Assembly (NCBI GenBank): GCA_049446715.1
Contig: JBMTQX010000055.1
Span: 1 to 19,624 of the forward strand
Direction of reading: 5' to 3'
From: Eutrophocola sp049446715
GTDB lineage: Bacteria; Pseudomonadota; Gammaproteobacteria; Pseudomonadales; Pseudohongiellaceae
DNA: 19,624 bases
A program made the position numbers and the translations under genes. Shown here piece after piece: positions 1 through 6,503 of the stretch. The notes beneath the pieces were generated by a model. The model searched no databases. It was not told the origin of the DNA and worked only from the letters and a program-made list of their open reading frames with translations. Positions within the stretch are counted from its first letter, which is position 1, and each line of letters opens with the position of its first letter.

Positions 1-60
1 ACGCCAGGCACTGCGCCACAAAAAACGCGAGCCGGCATGTTGTGCTTCGTTACTAGTCAC
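1..60 (-). CDS. Probable ABC transporter permease, N-terminal fragment (runs off the window)
   Basis: Twenty codons read from a GTG at 60 to the window edge: MTSNEAQHAGSRFLWRSAWR. The basic, Trp/Arg-rich stretch just before the edge looks like the segment preceding the first membrane helix of FtsX/MacB-type permeases. An in-frame stop lies 15 nt upstream of the GTG, which makes it the only good start, although no strong ribosome binding site precedes it. It lies 56 nt downstream of an ABC ATPase on the same strand, where a permease partner is expected. The call rests on context plus this short stretch; the rest of the gene is outside the window. Confidence 0.45.
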   Translation of the reverse strand, partial: MTSNEAQHAGSRFLWRSAWR

Positions 61-116
61 CCATTTGTCCGCTGCTTACCACGAAATTCCCGATGCCCGT
101 TGCCACTGCCTGCCAC

Positions 117-836
117 TCACCAGGCAAAGTCACCGGCCTGCTCCGTAATGACACCTTCTTCCAGCGTGATGATGCGATCAGCGGTCCTGGCCACGGCCAG
201 GCTATGGGTGACCATCAGCAGGGCGCTGCCGCGTTCACCGAGCACTTCATGCAGGACAGCCAGCACCTGGTCACCGGTGCGGGCGTCAAGGTTGCCAGTC
301 GGCTCATCGGCCAACACGATGCCCGGGGCATGCACCAGGGCACGCGCCATGGCCACGCGCTGCTGTTCGCCGCCGGACAGGCGCGATGGAAAACTGTCGG
401 CCTTGCCGGCCACACCCAGGCGCGCCAGCATGGCAATGCTCTGATCCCGTGCCGATTGGCCGGTAATGCCATTGAGCTCCAGCACCAGGGCCACGTTTTC
501 AACGGCGGTCAGGCTCGGCACGAGATTGAAAAACTGGTAAATGAAACCGATCTGCGCCCGGCGAAACCGTGTGCGGCGGGTTTCATCCAGGGTGTTGATG
601 ACCATGCCATCCAGGGTGATGGTGCCACTGTCCGGCAAATCGATACCGCTGACCAGGTTCAGGAGTGTGGATTTGCCGGAGCCGCTGCGCCCGAGCAGCG
701 CGACTTTTTCTCCCCCGGCGATGGCAAGGTCGATATTGCGCAGGACCTGGTGCCGGTTACCGGCTTCCTGGTAGCTGTGAGTAACGCCATCCAGACGGAT
801 AAACGATGTGGCTGTCGGGTTGGAATCGGAAATCAT
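117..836 (-). CDS. ABC transporter ATP-binding protein, LolD/MacB-type
   Basis: A 239-residue ATPase that would power a membrane permease from the cytoplasmic side. All nucleotide-binding motifs are visible: Walker A GRSGSGKST (49-57), Q-loop around Gln101, signature LSGGEQQR (153-160), Walker B with IVLADEPTGNLD (173-184), and H-loop His in VTHS (about 211). The ADEPTGNLD sequence and the length fit the LolD/MacB/FtsE group, which work with FtsX-like permeases in lipoprotein extraction, macrolide or peptide export, or cell division; the sequence does not decide between them. A probable permease start follows 56 nt downstream. No clear ribosome binding site precedes the ATG at 836. The upstream gap contains a small inverted repeat. 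The family call is secure; the substrate is unknown. Confidence 0.93.
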   Translation of the reverse strand: MISDSNPTATSFIRLDGVTHSYQEAGNRHQVLRNIDLAIAGGEKVALLGRSGSGKSTLLNLVSGIDLPDSGTITLDGMVINTLDETRRTRFRRAQIGFIYQFFNLVPSLTAVENVALVLELNGITGQSARDQSIAMLARLGVAGKADSFPSRLSGGEQQRVAMARALVHAPGIVLADEPTGNLDARTGDQVLAVLHEVLGERGSALLMVTHSLAVARTADRIITLEEGVITEQAGDFAW

Positions 837-946
837 GGATCAGTGTTCAATCAGGGTGATGCCCTACCATGCCGAAGATTGGCCGCACCGGCAATATCAA
901 TCGCCAAATATCGCTGGCTGATCGCTGTGAAACTGGGGACGAAATT

Positions 947-1038
947 GGGGACAGTTAACTCAACTCAAATTCAGGGACTGTTTACTTGATTGACTGGCCA
1001 CTTCAGCGTCCGAGGAGTCAATGAAGTGAACTGTCCTC
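947..1038. repeat. Small inverted-repeat element, possible MITE or REP-type remnant
   Basis: The 14-mer GGGGACAGTTAACT (947-960) matches the reverse complement of 1025-1038 at 12 of 14 bases. A second GGGGAC word at 935-940 precedes it, and a related AGGGACTGTTTA lies inside. The element fills the gap between the ABC ATPase start and the esterase stop. It encodes nothing. The GGGGACAGTTAA ends are reminiscent of small non-autonomous elements in gammaproteobacteria, but that is recollection and has not been searched. Confidence 0.4.
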
Positions 1039-1056
1039 GAAGGATGCTTACCTCAG

Positions 1057-1713
1057 TCAGAGCAGGACGCTCTGCAGCCAGTCAGCGATGTCGCTGATTT
1101 CCTCGGCACAGACGCTGTGGGGCATGGGATAGTGCTTGTATCCCGGTGCATAGCCCATGTCTTTCAGGTAACGCAGGGTGTTTTCGGCCATCCATTCCGG
1201 CAGGACCGGGTCCTGCGTGCCATGAAAAATCTGGATGGGCAGCGTGGCATTGGCCGGATGCGGTTCCACCACTTCGGCCGTGGGAAAGAACGTCGACAGT
1301 CCGAGGATGCCGGCCAGGGGCTTGTCATAGGTCAGCCCCGCCTGGAGACTGACTGCCCCGCCCTGGGAAAACCCCACCAGTACAATCTGCTCGCTGGGCA
1401 CACCCCGCTCAATCTCGCGGTGGATCAGCTTGTGAATCGCCGCCGTTGAGGCCAGCAACTGGGTCACATCCACGTGCCGTTCGCCATGTTCAAGAATGTC
1501 GAACCAGGCCGGCATCATCATGCCGTTGTTGATGGTGATGGCAATCTTCGGGGCATGGGGCAGCACAAAACGAATCGCGTTTTCTGCTGGCAGTTTCAGC
1601 TCGGGAATAATGGGTTCGAAGTCGTGGCCGTCAGCGCCCAGGCCATGCAACCAGATTACCGATGCCTTGATGTCGGCGCCGGTTTCAATTTCTACAGCGG
1701 GTAATATTTCCAT
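1057..1713 (-). CDS. Carboxylesterase/phospholipase-type alpha/beta hydrolase, EstB-like
   Basis: A 218-residue cytoplasmic serine hydrolase of the phospholipase/carboxylesterase family, which cleaves short acyl esters and, in eukaryotic relatives, acyl-protein thioesters. The catalytic triad is readable: Ser116 in the nucleophile elbow GFSQGG, Asp168 in HGTQDPVLP, and His199 in PMPHSV. The oxyanion-hole motif LHGLGADGHDF lies near residues 22-32. Length is normal and there is no signal peptide. The ATG at 1713 lacks a good ribosome binding site. The gene is divergent from the glutathione transferase gene across a gap of about 110 bp, so the two may share a control region. The natural substrate is not predictable. 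Confidence 0.94.
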   Translation of the reverse strand: MEILPAVEIETGADIKASVIWLHGLGADGHDFEPIIPELKLPAENAIRFVLPHAPKIAITINNGMMMPAWFDILEHGERHVDVTQLLASTAAIHKLIHREIERGVPSEQIVLVGFSQGGAVSLQAGLTYDKPLAGILGLSTFFPTAEVVEPHPANATLPIQIFHGTQDPVLPEWMAENTLRYLKDMGYAPGYKHYPMPHSVCAEEISDIADWLQSVLL

Positions 1714-1756
1714 GGGGTTATTCTAATCGGCAGCGGCTGATTACAACAGCCTGGAT

Positions 1757-1785
1757 TTGTGGATGGTGACGGCGGCTTCTACAAT
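1757..1785 (+). promoter_or_regulatory. Candidate sigma-70 promoter for the glutathione transferase gene
   Basis: TTGTGG (1757-1762) and TACAAT (1780-1785) are separated by 17 bases. The -10 box matches consensus at 5 of 6 positions; the -35 box is weak. Initiation near 1792 would leave a leader of about 30 nt containing the ribosome binding site AGGAGG at 1808-1813. No experimental support. Confidence 0.35.
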
Positions 1786-1822
1786 GCGCTCACACGCGAA
1801 CGATCCCAGGAGGCATCACAAC

Positions 1823-2512
1823 ATGGCAGACATGGCATTCCCGTCACGCTGGACCCCGGAAGACCCCGACATCATCCAGCTCTACTCCATGGCAACACCC
1901 AACGGCCAGAAAGTCAGTATTGCCCTGGAAGAAATGGGCCTGGAGTATGAACCGCACCTGATCAACATCCTGGAGAACGACCAGCACGATCCGGAATTTT
2001 TACCGTTCAGTCCCAACGGCAAGATACCGGCCATCATTGATCCCCATGGTCCGGAGGATGAACGCGTGGGCCTGTGTGAAAGTGCTGCCATTCTCATCTA
2101 CCTGGCCGACAAAACCGGCAAGCTGCTGCCCCAGAGCTACCTGAGCCGGATGGAGCACCTGCAATGGCTGATGTTCCAGATGGGCCATATCGGCCCCTTC
2201 TTCGGCCAGTTCGGTCACTTCTACAAGTTCATGCGCGACAAGCTGAGCGATGATTACCCGCTGGAACGCTACACCAGAGAAGCTAGGCGCCTGCTGGGCG
2301 TCCTGGATGCACGCCTGGACGGACGCCGGTACATGATGGATGAATACAGCATCGTCGATATCGCGATCGTGCCCTGGGTGAATTGCTGTGCGGAGTTTTA
2401 TGAGGCCTATGAAGCACTGGAGATGGCCAGCTTTGCGCATGTGGATGCCTGGCGGCAACGGGTCAGTGAACGACCGGCCTACGAGAAAGGCAAGTCCGTA
2501 TGTTCACTCTAG
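1823..2512 (+). CDS. Glutathione S-transferase family protein, YghU/YfcG-like (Nu class)
   Basis: A 229-residue thioredoxin-fold transferase. The N-terminal domain carries LYSMATPNGQKVS (20-32); the TPNG motif is characteristic of Nu-class enzymes, which bind two glutathiones or a glutathione disulfide and act as disulfide-bond reductases or peroxidases. SPNGKIPAI and ESAAILIYLAD supply the usual glutathione-binding loop, followed by an all-helical C-terminal domain. I start at the ATG at 1823 because a perfect AGGAGG lies 9 nt upstream; a longer frame opens at 1757 but adds 22 unlikely residues. The only plus-strand gene here. Its last codons overlap the end of a decayed convergent gene by a few bases. 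Confidence 0.93.
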   Translation: MADMAFPSRWTPEDPDIIQLYSMATPNGQKVSIALEEMGLEYEPHLINILENDQHDPEFLPFSPNGKIPAIIDPHGPEDERVGLCESAAILIYLADKTGKLLPQSYLSRMEHLQWLMFQMGHIGPFFGQFGHFYKFMRDKLSDDYPLERYTREARRLLGVLDARLDGRRYMMDEYSIVDIAIVPWVNCCAEFYEAYEALEMASFAHVDAWRQRVSERPAYEKGKSVCSL

Positions 2513-2744
2513 GTCTGGCAGGTTGATGCGAAAGCGGATGGCGTGAGCGGCGTAGGCATAACAAATCCCCATCACCTCGGCAATGCCTGCGACAAACAAT
2601 AACAGGGCCAGCAAAGGCTTTCGTCAATCAGCCAGAGATAACAACTGGGGACGCCGAGCGGCAGGCCGCACAGTGTTTTCTGGCCTTTGCCGTGGAGAAG
2701 GCAAAATAAAAGTGCAGCGCATGGCTGCATGCCGGACACTGCAT
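2504..2744 (-). pseudogene. Decayed small zinc-ribbon plus membrane-helix protein
   Basis: From an ATG at 2744 there are 38 codons with two CxxC pairs, MQCPACSHAL at the start and HCAACRS near residue 24, which is a zinc-ribbon pattern; the frame stops at 2628-2630. In a different frame of the same strand, 2507-2620 reads KPLLALLLFVAGIAEVMG and on to RINLPDLE, a membrane helix with a basic tail, ending in TGA at 2504-2506. Joined, they would give a protein of about 80 residues with an N-terminal zinc ribbon and one helix. The ten bases between the halves need more than one change to restore a single frame, since every single-base deletion leaves a stop. I infer a pseudogene. Two independent small genes are less likely because the second half has no start codon. 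Confidence 0.5.
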
Positions 2745-2905
2745 CTTGATCAACCTGTTTTTCTGCTTCCGTGCTCTTTATGAGGTGATACCGGGTACGT
2801 TCCAGGATCACACGGCTTCTTCTGGGTATTTCCGGTTTCTGCCAATGCAGCTGACCAGATTGCCGGACACGCTTTACTGATTACCGCCCGGCGCATGCAA
2901 GACCA

Positions 2906-3310
2906 TCAGCTGTCCCTGACATCCCCCTCAAGATACAGCCACTCCCCCTTGTTACGGTGAAATGCCGAGATCTCATGATGCACTTCCTCGGGACCATCAT
3001 TGACGCGGTAGGTAGCCCTGAATTCAACCCGGCCCAGATCACCTTTCTGGCGCGCATCGATAATCTCAAGCCCGGTCCAGACATGGCCATCGGCTATCAG
3101 GTCTGCCATGCGAATATTTCGGGCGGTAGCCGGATGCCAGGTGCGGATCAGGTATTCGCGATGCATGGGTTCCCCCAGCGCATAGGCCGCATAGCGCGAG
3201 CGCACCAGTTGTTTGGTGGTACGCGGTTTGTCCTTGCCGGTGAGGAAAGGTTCGCAGCATTTGCCATGGGGCTTGCTGCTGCCACAGATGCAGGGTTCAT
3301 TGGCTTTCAT
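2906..3310 (-). CDS. ychJ: YchJ family SEC-C motif protein
   Basis: A 134-residue protein of the YchJ family. It starts MKANEPCICGSSKPHGKCCE, a SEC-C zinc-binding motif (Cys7, Cys9, Cys18, Cys19), followed by the conserved YchJ body with RSRYAAYALGE and RTWHPATARN, an NTF2-like fold in known structures. The cellular role of the family is not established. The frame is open to an ATG at 3376, but the extra 22 residues are rich in Pro and Ser and their start codon lies inside a REP-like palindrome, so I prefer the ATG at 3310, which puts the zinc motif at the N-terminus as in other members. The ribosome binding site is weak for either start. Confidence 0.88.
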   Translation of the reverse strand: MKANEPCICGSSKPHGKCCEPFLTGKDKPRTTKQLVRSRYAAYALGEPMHREYLIRTWHPATARNIRMADLIADGHVWTGLEIIDARQKGDLGRVEFRATYRVNDGPEEVHHEISAFHRNKGEWLYLEGDVRDS

Positions 3311-3368
3311 GGCAAGGATTGTAGGCAGAATGGAATGGCAGGGGCAAGGAGACGCGGGTGTTTTGTCG

Positions 3369-3394
3369 GTCGGCATAGCGCAGCGTTTGCCGAC
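3369..3394. repeat. REP-like palindrome upstream of ychJ
   Basis: The sequence GTCGGCATAGCGCAGCG plus TTTGCCGAC forms an imperfect palindrome with arms GTCGGCA and TGCCGAC. The same outer words occur in the large inverted repeat at 4177-4270, so it belongs to the same REP family. It lies between the ychJ start and the end of the TagI-like gene. Confidence 0.6.
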
Positions 3395-3415
3395 CTGCAG
3401 GTAACAGGTACCGAT

Positions 3416-4114
3416 CTACTGGGTGTTGTTCTTCCCGATCGACATGCTACAGATACGGGACAGGTGCATATAGGGCAGGCCCGTTTCATCGTGCCAGGTG
3501 TTGAAGGCCTGCTGGCACAGGGTCAGGTCTTTCTTGCTGGTGGGCTGGTCGCGAATTTCCACACCGGCCGCTTTCAGGCGACCGACCACGTCCTGGCTCA
3601 GGATGAAACCGTCCTTGCCCATGAAACGCATGAAATACATGCCGGTGTTACCACCCAGGCGCGAGGCATGTTTTTTCAGGTAGGCCATCAGGCCGATCTG
3701 GTCCGACACTGGCCAGTCACTGAAAAACTTGCCAAACGAGCCGTGTTCCTCCGCGATCTCCATGAGGAAATGGGCGTTATCGAGCACCGAACGAATCTTG
3801 GTCCAGTTGCGCACGATGCGAGTGTCTTCGGTATAGGCTTCCCACTTTTCCGGCGGCATATGCGCCAGACCGCGCGGATTGAAACCGTGAAAGGCTTCCT
3901 CGAAACCGTCCCACTTGTTCTGGATCACGCGCCAGTTGAACCCGGCATTGAAAATGCACTGGGTCATCATCGCCAGGTAGCGATCATCGCCCAGCGCCGA
4001 CAACTGCCGGTTGGTCTTCGGCTTGTGCGACGCCAGGATGGCTTCCAGGGCTTTCTTGCCGCCCTTGCGCTCCTCGGCAAGTTGGCGAATGTCTTTGAAC
4101 GGGGTGAGGGTCAT
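3416..4114 (-). CDS. DNA-3-methyladenine glycosylase I-like protein
   Basis: A 232-residue protein of the COG2818/TagI superfamily (helix-hairpin-helix base-excision glycosylases that remove alkylated adenine from DNA). The core is recognisable at NAGFNWRVIQNKWDGFEEAF (56-75) and HFLMEIAEEHGSF, with SKKDLTLCQQAFNTWHDETG near the C-terminus. It differs from classical TagI: the N-terminal Cys/Trp zinc-site segment is absent, about 45 other residues precede the core, and the position matching the active-site Glu of E. coli TagI appears to be Cys53 or Gln52. It may therefore belong to a divergent subfamily with altered specificity. Stand-alone gene; a large inverted repeat lies upstream. Confidence 0.82.
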   Translation of the reverse strand: MTLTPFKDIRQLAEERKGGKKALEAILASHKPKTNRQLSALGDDRYLAMMTQCIFNAGFNWRVIQNKWDGFEEAFHGFNPRGLAHMPPEKWEAYTEDTRIVRNWTKIRSVLDNAHFLMEIAEEHGSFGKFFSDWPVSDQIGLMAYLKKHASRLGGNTGMYFMRFMGKDGFILSQDVVGRLKAAGVEIRDQPTSKKDLTLCQQAFNTWHDETGLPYMHLSRICSMSIGKNNTQ

Positions 4115-4176
4115 GGTGCGCGAATTTTTCCGGTTGATGGGAGCAGTCTAGTACAGGTCCTGATTTTTACCACAGC

Positions 4177-4270
4177 GTAGGTCGGCCTAGGCCCGCAGGG
4201 CCGTTTGCCGACATGTTCAACATCGCCCTGAGTTGTCGGCAAACGGCCCTGCGGGCCTAGGCCGACCTAC
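4177..4270. repeat. Perfect 37-bp inverted repeat (REP/BIME-type hairpin)
   Basis: The left arm 4177-4213 is exactly reverse-complementary to the right arm 4234-4270, with a 20-base loop at 4214-4233. The ends read GTAGGTCGGCCTAGG, and the GTAGG..CGG word is shared with the other REP elements in the window. It lies between the stop of the PQQ dehydrogenase gene (4297) and the start of the TagI-like gene (4114). As RNA it would fold into a very stable hairpin and could block 3' exonucleases; no T-run follows on the minus strand. Confidence 0.92.
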
Positions 4271-4272
4271 CA

Positions 4273-4300
4273 CTACCTTGCTGCCTCTTGCCTCTGTTAC
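4273..4300. repeat. Short degenerate heptad array (CTTGCCT-like)
   Basis: CTACCTT, GCTGCCT, CTTGCCT and CTGTTAC are consecutive 7-mers beside the right arm of the 37-bp inverted repeat, running into the stop codon of the PQQ dehydrogenase gene. The array is short and degenerate, but similar heptads occur elsewhere in the window. Confidence 0.4.
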
Positions 4301-6348
4301 TCAAACAACCCGTTGCTGATATACCCGGCCACATCCCGCACCTGTTCCGGCGAGAGGATTTCCCCAAACGCCGGCATCTGCTCGTTCTGGCCGCGGGTCA
4401 CCGTGTTGACGATGGCCTGGAGGTCACCGGCTATCGCGGTCAGCGCCACACCTTCGTGGCCGGCAGCGCCCAGGCCGTTGTCGCCATGGCAGGCGGTACA
4501 GATCTGCTGGTAGGTGGCCTCCCCGGCGGCGAGGTCCGGCGCACCCGGGGCAATCTCGACGTCCATCATGGCCGCCAGAGGTGACGCATTGTCACGGGCT
4601 GAAACCGGCGCCATCTCGCCTTCCAGGGAGAACAGCCACAGGCTGTCGCCTTTTTTACCGGAGGAATAAACAGTGCCGGCCGACATCACGGCAATGTACT
4701 GCGTACCCTCATGCATGAAGGTGGTGGCGGTGGCATTCACGCCGGCATCGGTACCAAACTCCCAGAGGATGCTGCCATCGTCCTTGTCCATGGCGGTCAG
4801 GCGACCGTCACTACGCCCGGCAAAGATCAGGCCGCCGGCGGTATTCATGGAGCCGCTCATGCAGCCCTCGGTCCACTGCCGCTGCCACTGCAGGCGGTTG
4901 GTTTTCAGGTCGATGACCGAAAAGATGCCGCGACGGGGTATGGACACCCGGGTCAGCGGACCCGCCCCCATCCACATCCGGGTGTGATCAGGCTCGCCTG
5001 CAAATTCCACTTCGCCGTTGCTGGTGGAATAGGCGGTATTGTCGATACCGCAGATGTACATGTGATTGCTTTCCGGGTCATAGGATGACGGCGCCCAGTT
5101 CACCGCCATCTGCGGTTTGTAGATCACCATCTCGGTCCAGAACGGCGTGAAGATACGGCCCTGGTTAACCAGGCCAACCTCTTCCGGGGCGATATCGATT
5201 TCCTGCGGCACGACCGCATCACCGATCGGGTAAGGTTGTGTAGCCGCAGTCTTCTGGCGCGGCTCCTGCGGCACGGGACGCTCCTCGATACCAATCAGGG
5301 GCTCACCGGTGACGCGGTCGAGGATGTAGACCCAGCCGGTCTTGGAGACTTCCGCGATGCCCTTGCGCATCACCCCGTTGTAAGGCGCATCAAACAGAAT
5401 GGTGGGGTTGGGTGAATCGTAATCCCAGATGTCATGGTGCACCTGCTGGAAATGCCAGCGGTATTCGCCGGTATACACGTCCAGCCCCAGCATGGACACG
5501 GTGAACAGGTTGTCGCCCTCGCGGGTGGATCCATTGAAGTCCGGCGCCGCGTTGCCGGTGGAAAAATAGACCATGCCCAGTTCCGGGTCGATGGTCGGGG
5601 TCTGCCACACGGGCGCGCCACCGTACATCCAGTTGTCATTGTCGGCCGGCCAGGTGTCATGTCCCAGCTCACCAGGCCCGGGAACGGTATAGAAACGCCA
5701 GATCTCCTCACCCGTGGTTGCATCGAAAGCCTTCACACGACCGCGAATGCCCATCTCGCCACCGGCAAAACCGGTGATGACCATGCCGTCGAAATACAGC
5801 GGTGCGCTGGTGATGGCATAGCCTTTCATGGAGTCTTCTGCCTGGATGTCCCACACCACTTCACCACTGACCTGGTCCAGGGCAATCAGGCGGGCATCGA
5901 CACGGCCGAGGAAAATCTTGCCATCGCCCATGCCCAGACCACGGCTGACCCAGCCGCAGCAGAGATTGACGCGGGCCGGATCGACATTGGCGGTGTACTG
6001 CCAGAGGTGTTCGCCGGTGTCCACGTCGATGGCAAAGACGTCGTTCTCACCGGTGACGGTGTACAGCACGCCTTCATAGTAGAGGATCTGCGCCTGGCCA
6101 CTGTGGTTTGGCCCGAGACCGGACTCAAGATGCGTGCGCCAGTGGGCTTTCACATCGGCGACATTGCTTTTGTTGATCTGGTCCAGCGGCGAGTAGCGCC
6201 AGTTGTAGACATTGCCGCCATTGGTGACCCATGCCTGCTGCGGCGCCTGCACCAGATCCTCGCCGAGGAACTGCGGTGAAGGCGTGATCTGGGCGAATAC
6301 GCTGGTGTGGAATAGACAGAGAATGAAAACGCGGATGACTGTTTTCAC
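4297..6348 (-). CDS. PQQ-dependent quinohemoprotein dehydrogenase with C-terminal cytochrome c domain
   Basis: A 683-residue exported dehydrogenase that would oxidise an alcohol, aldehyde or sugar in the periplasm and pass electrons through its own heme. After a signal peptide (1-19, ending SVFA) come the beta-propeller repeats (about 45-580) with family hallmarks: vicinal cysteines Cys130-Cys131, Glu198, Asn266 in GNAAPD, and the probable catalytic Asp309 in HHDIWDYD. The C-terminal cytochrome c domain has CTACH (617-621) and probable Met658 as axial ligand. Asp311, two residues after Asp309, matches the extra acidic residue of lanthanide-dependent enzymes but also occurs in glucose-dehydrogenase-like members. 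I choose the GTG at 6348 because AAGGGG lies 8 nt upstream and the signal peptide begins there; the ATG at 6402 lies inside a REP. Last gene of the exported block. Confidence 0.93.
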   Translation of the reverse strand: MKTVIRVFILCLFHTSVFAQITPSPQFLGEDLVQAPQQAWVTNGGNVYNWRYSPLDQINKSNVADVKAHWRTHLESGLGPNHSGQAQILYYEGVLYTVTGENDVFAIDVDTGEHLWQYTANVDPARVNLCCGWVSRGLGMGDGKIFLGRVDARLIALDQVSGEVVWDIQAEDSMKGYAITSAPLYFDGMVITGFAGGEMGIRGRVKAFDATTGEEIWRFYTVPGPGELGHDTWPADNDNWMYGGAPVWQTPTIDPELGMVYFSTGNAAPDFNGSTREGDNLFTVSMLGLDVYTGEYRWHFQQVHHDIWDYDSPNPTILFDAPYNGVMRKGIAEVSKTGWVYILDRVTGEPLIGIEERPVPQEPRQKTAATQPYPIGDAVVPQEIDIAPEEVGLVNQGRIFTPFWTEMVIYKPQMAVNWAPSSYDPESNHMYICGIDNTAYSTSNGEVEFAGEPDHTRMWMGAGPLTRVSIPRRGIFSVIDLKTNRLQWQRQWTEGCMSGSMNTAGGLIFAGRSDGRLTAMDKDDGSILWEFGTDAGVNATATTFMHEGTQYIAVMSAGTVYSSGKKGDSLWLFSLEGEMAPVSARDNASPLAAMMDVEIAPGAPDLAAGEATYQQICTACHGDNGLGAAGHEGVALTAIAGDLQAIVNTVTRGQNEQMPAFGEILSPEQVRDVAGYISNGLFE

Positions 6349-6377
6349 GGTGAAGTCCCCTTGAATAAAAAAGTGTT

Positions 6378-6499
6378 GTAGGCCGGAAGAGCAAAGCGTC
6401 ATCCGGCAGGATTATTCATTGACGTTCAATATGACTATTACATTTCTTGCCAAATGACGGGCTGCGCCCTCTTCCGGCCTACGGATAATGCCGACCTAC
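6378..6499. repeat. BIME-like pair of inverted REP elements
   Basis: A REP beginning GTAGGCCGGAAGAG at 6378-6408 faces an inverted REP ending CTCTTCCGGCCTAC at 6455-6482, about 46 bases apart. A further half-site, GCCGACCTAC, follows at 6490-6499. The pair fills the gap between the ankyrin gene stop and the PQQ dehydrogenase start. It resembles E. coli REP consensus sequence. Its left edge lies under the longer, rejected start of the dehydrogenase frame. Confidence 0.85.
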
Positions 6500-6503
6500 G
6501 TCT

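Noticed and set aside
2572..2811. A 79-residue minus-strand frame rich in Cys
   Set aside because: It overlaps the decayed zinc-ribbon gene in another frame; its Cys content is a by-product of the out-of-frame CxxC codons and it has no family features.
3311..3376. Longer N-terminus for YchJ from the ATG at 3376
   Set aside because: The start codon lies within a REP-like palindrome, and the added residues displace the SEC-C motif from the N-terminus, where the family has it.
2957..4180. A 407-codon plus-strand open frame across the ychJ and TagI-like genes
   Set aside because: It runs antisense to two recognisable genes and has no family features; treated as a shadow.
6349..6402. Upstream ATG at 6402 as the start of the PQQ dehydrogenase
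   Set aside because: The ATG lies inside a REP element, and the extra residues precede an obvious signal peptide. The GTG at 6348 has an AAGGGG site at proper spacing.
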